Shown here one piece after another: positions 63,616 through 64,000 of a DNA stretch of 64,000 nucleotides; position 1 is the first letter of the stretch; each line of letters begins with the position of its first letter. The notes under the pieces are model-generated. The model did not search any database and was not told the DNA's origin. It saw only the letters and a list, made by a program, of their open reading frames with translations. The stretch is from Eucalyptus grandis (lineage: Eukaryota > Streptophyta > Magnoliopsida > Myrtales > Myrtaceae): NCBI RefSeq assembly GCF_016545825.1, contig NC_052614.1, positions 40,084,072-40,148,071 of the forward strand, written 5' to 3'. A program made the position numbers and the translations under genes.

Positions 63616-64000
63616 CTGTTCAAGAGTTGAATTGACATGATAAGCAGCAACTAACAAGCTTCGATAAGAATTCAATTCTTTAATAGTTGAACAAGAACAA
63701 AAATCTAGTTAGTTCATAAAAGCTAATGCCTTTAGCCAAAAGTTGAAGATTCATAGATCCCAGGAGGAAACGGATGCATCATTATCACATTTCATTTACT
63801 CACTTCCTATAATTTTAGTACATACTTTAACAGGCACATGGCTAGATAGTGTTATAAGAAATGTGGTATTTTGTTGCTTCCAGTCAGTACGATCCAGGAT
63901 CAGATCACATGAACTCACTTAAATTGCACCTGATACGTGCAGGGAAGGCAGCCAAATGAAGATACACATTGGGAATTCAATAATAATCCCATCAATGGCA

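Overview
This is nuclear DNA from a flowering plant. The genes have many GT-AG introns, AT-rich introns and typical plant products, including a chloroplast-targeted ribosomal protein S1, plant mitochondrial lipoamide dehydrogenase, a plant-type PP2C and an arabinogalactan/N-glycan galactosyltransferase. Intergenic DNA holds decayed transposons, among them insertions with AT-rich ends around a GC-rich 'GGCGAGG' core. I associate these with Myrtaceae (Eucalyptus-like) genomes, but that is an inference from memory. I see no bacterial operon, CRISPR array or prophage.

Layout. (1) 1-25101, plus strand: the 3' two-thirds of a giant VPS13-type lipid-transfer protein gene, 31 exons and about 2,746 codons in the window, with the 5' end outside. 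(2) 25102-31100: repeat-rich spacer with tandem duplications, a TIR element, a degenerate plastid trnD insertion, a MITE and GC-core elements. (3) 32079-36002, plus: GT31 galactosyltransferase with a galectin domain, 7 coding exons, 640 aa. (4) 36003-40460: spacer with a roughly 0.75-kb tandem duplication. (5) 40709-42801, plus: PP2C phosphatase, 2 exons, 382 aa, with a TATA box and a G-box/ABRE upstream. (6) 45813-48345, plus: mitochondrial dihydrolipoyl dehydrogenase, 2 exons, 507 aa. (7) 49555-51339, minus: SWC5/BCNT subunit of the SWR1 chromatin remodeller, 5 exons, 267 aa. (8) 54342-57767, plus: plastid ribosomal protein S1, 7 exons, 417 aa. (9) 57768-60509: a GC-core TIR element and a 5'-truncated LINE with a target-site duplication. 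(10) 60510-63615 and beyond, minus: the C-terminal half of NEMF/Rqc2, a ribosome quality-control factor; its 5' part lies outside the window.

The genes do not form one pathway. They are housekeeping genes of membrane lipid transport, glycosylation, signalling, mitochondrial metabolism, chromatin, plastid translation and ribosome rescue. Gene order (VPS13, PP2C, LPD; and SWC5 next to RPS1) resembles Arabidopsis order as I remember it, so the window looks like a conserved syntenic block.

Points most worth a second look: a one-base reading-frame break in the VPS13 gene, although all 30 splice junctions are in phase; a 29-bp duplication that rewrites the VPS13 C-terminus; the plastid trnD fragment; two LINE remnants; and the tandem duplication upstream of the PP2C gene. 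I found no convincing new biological system.
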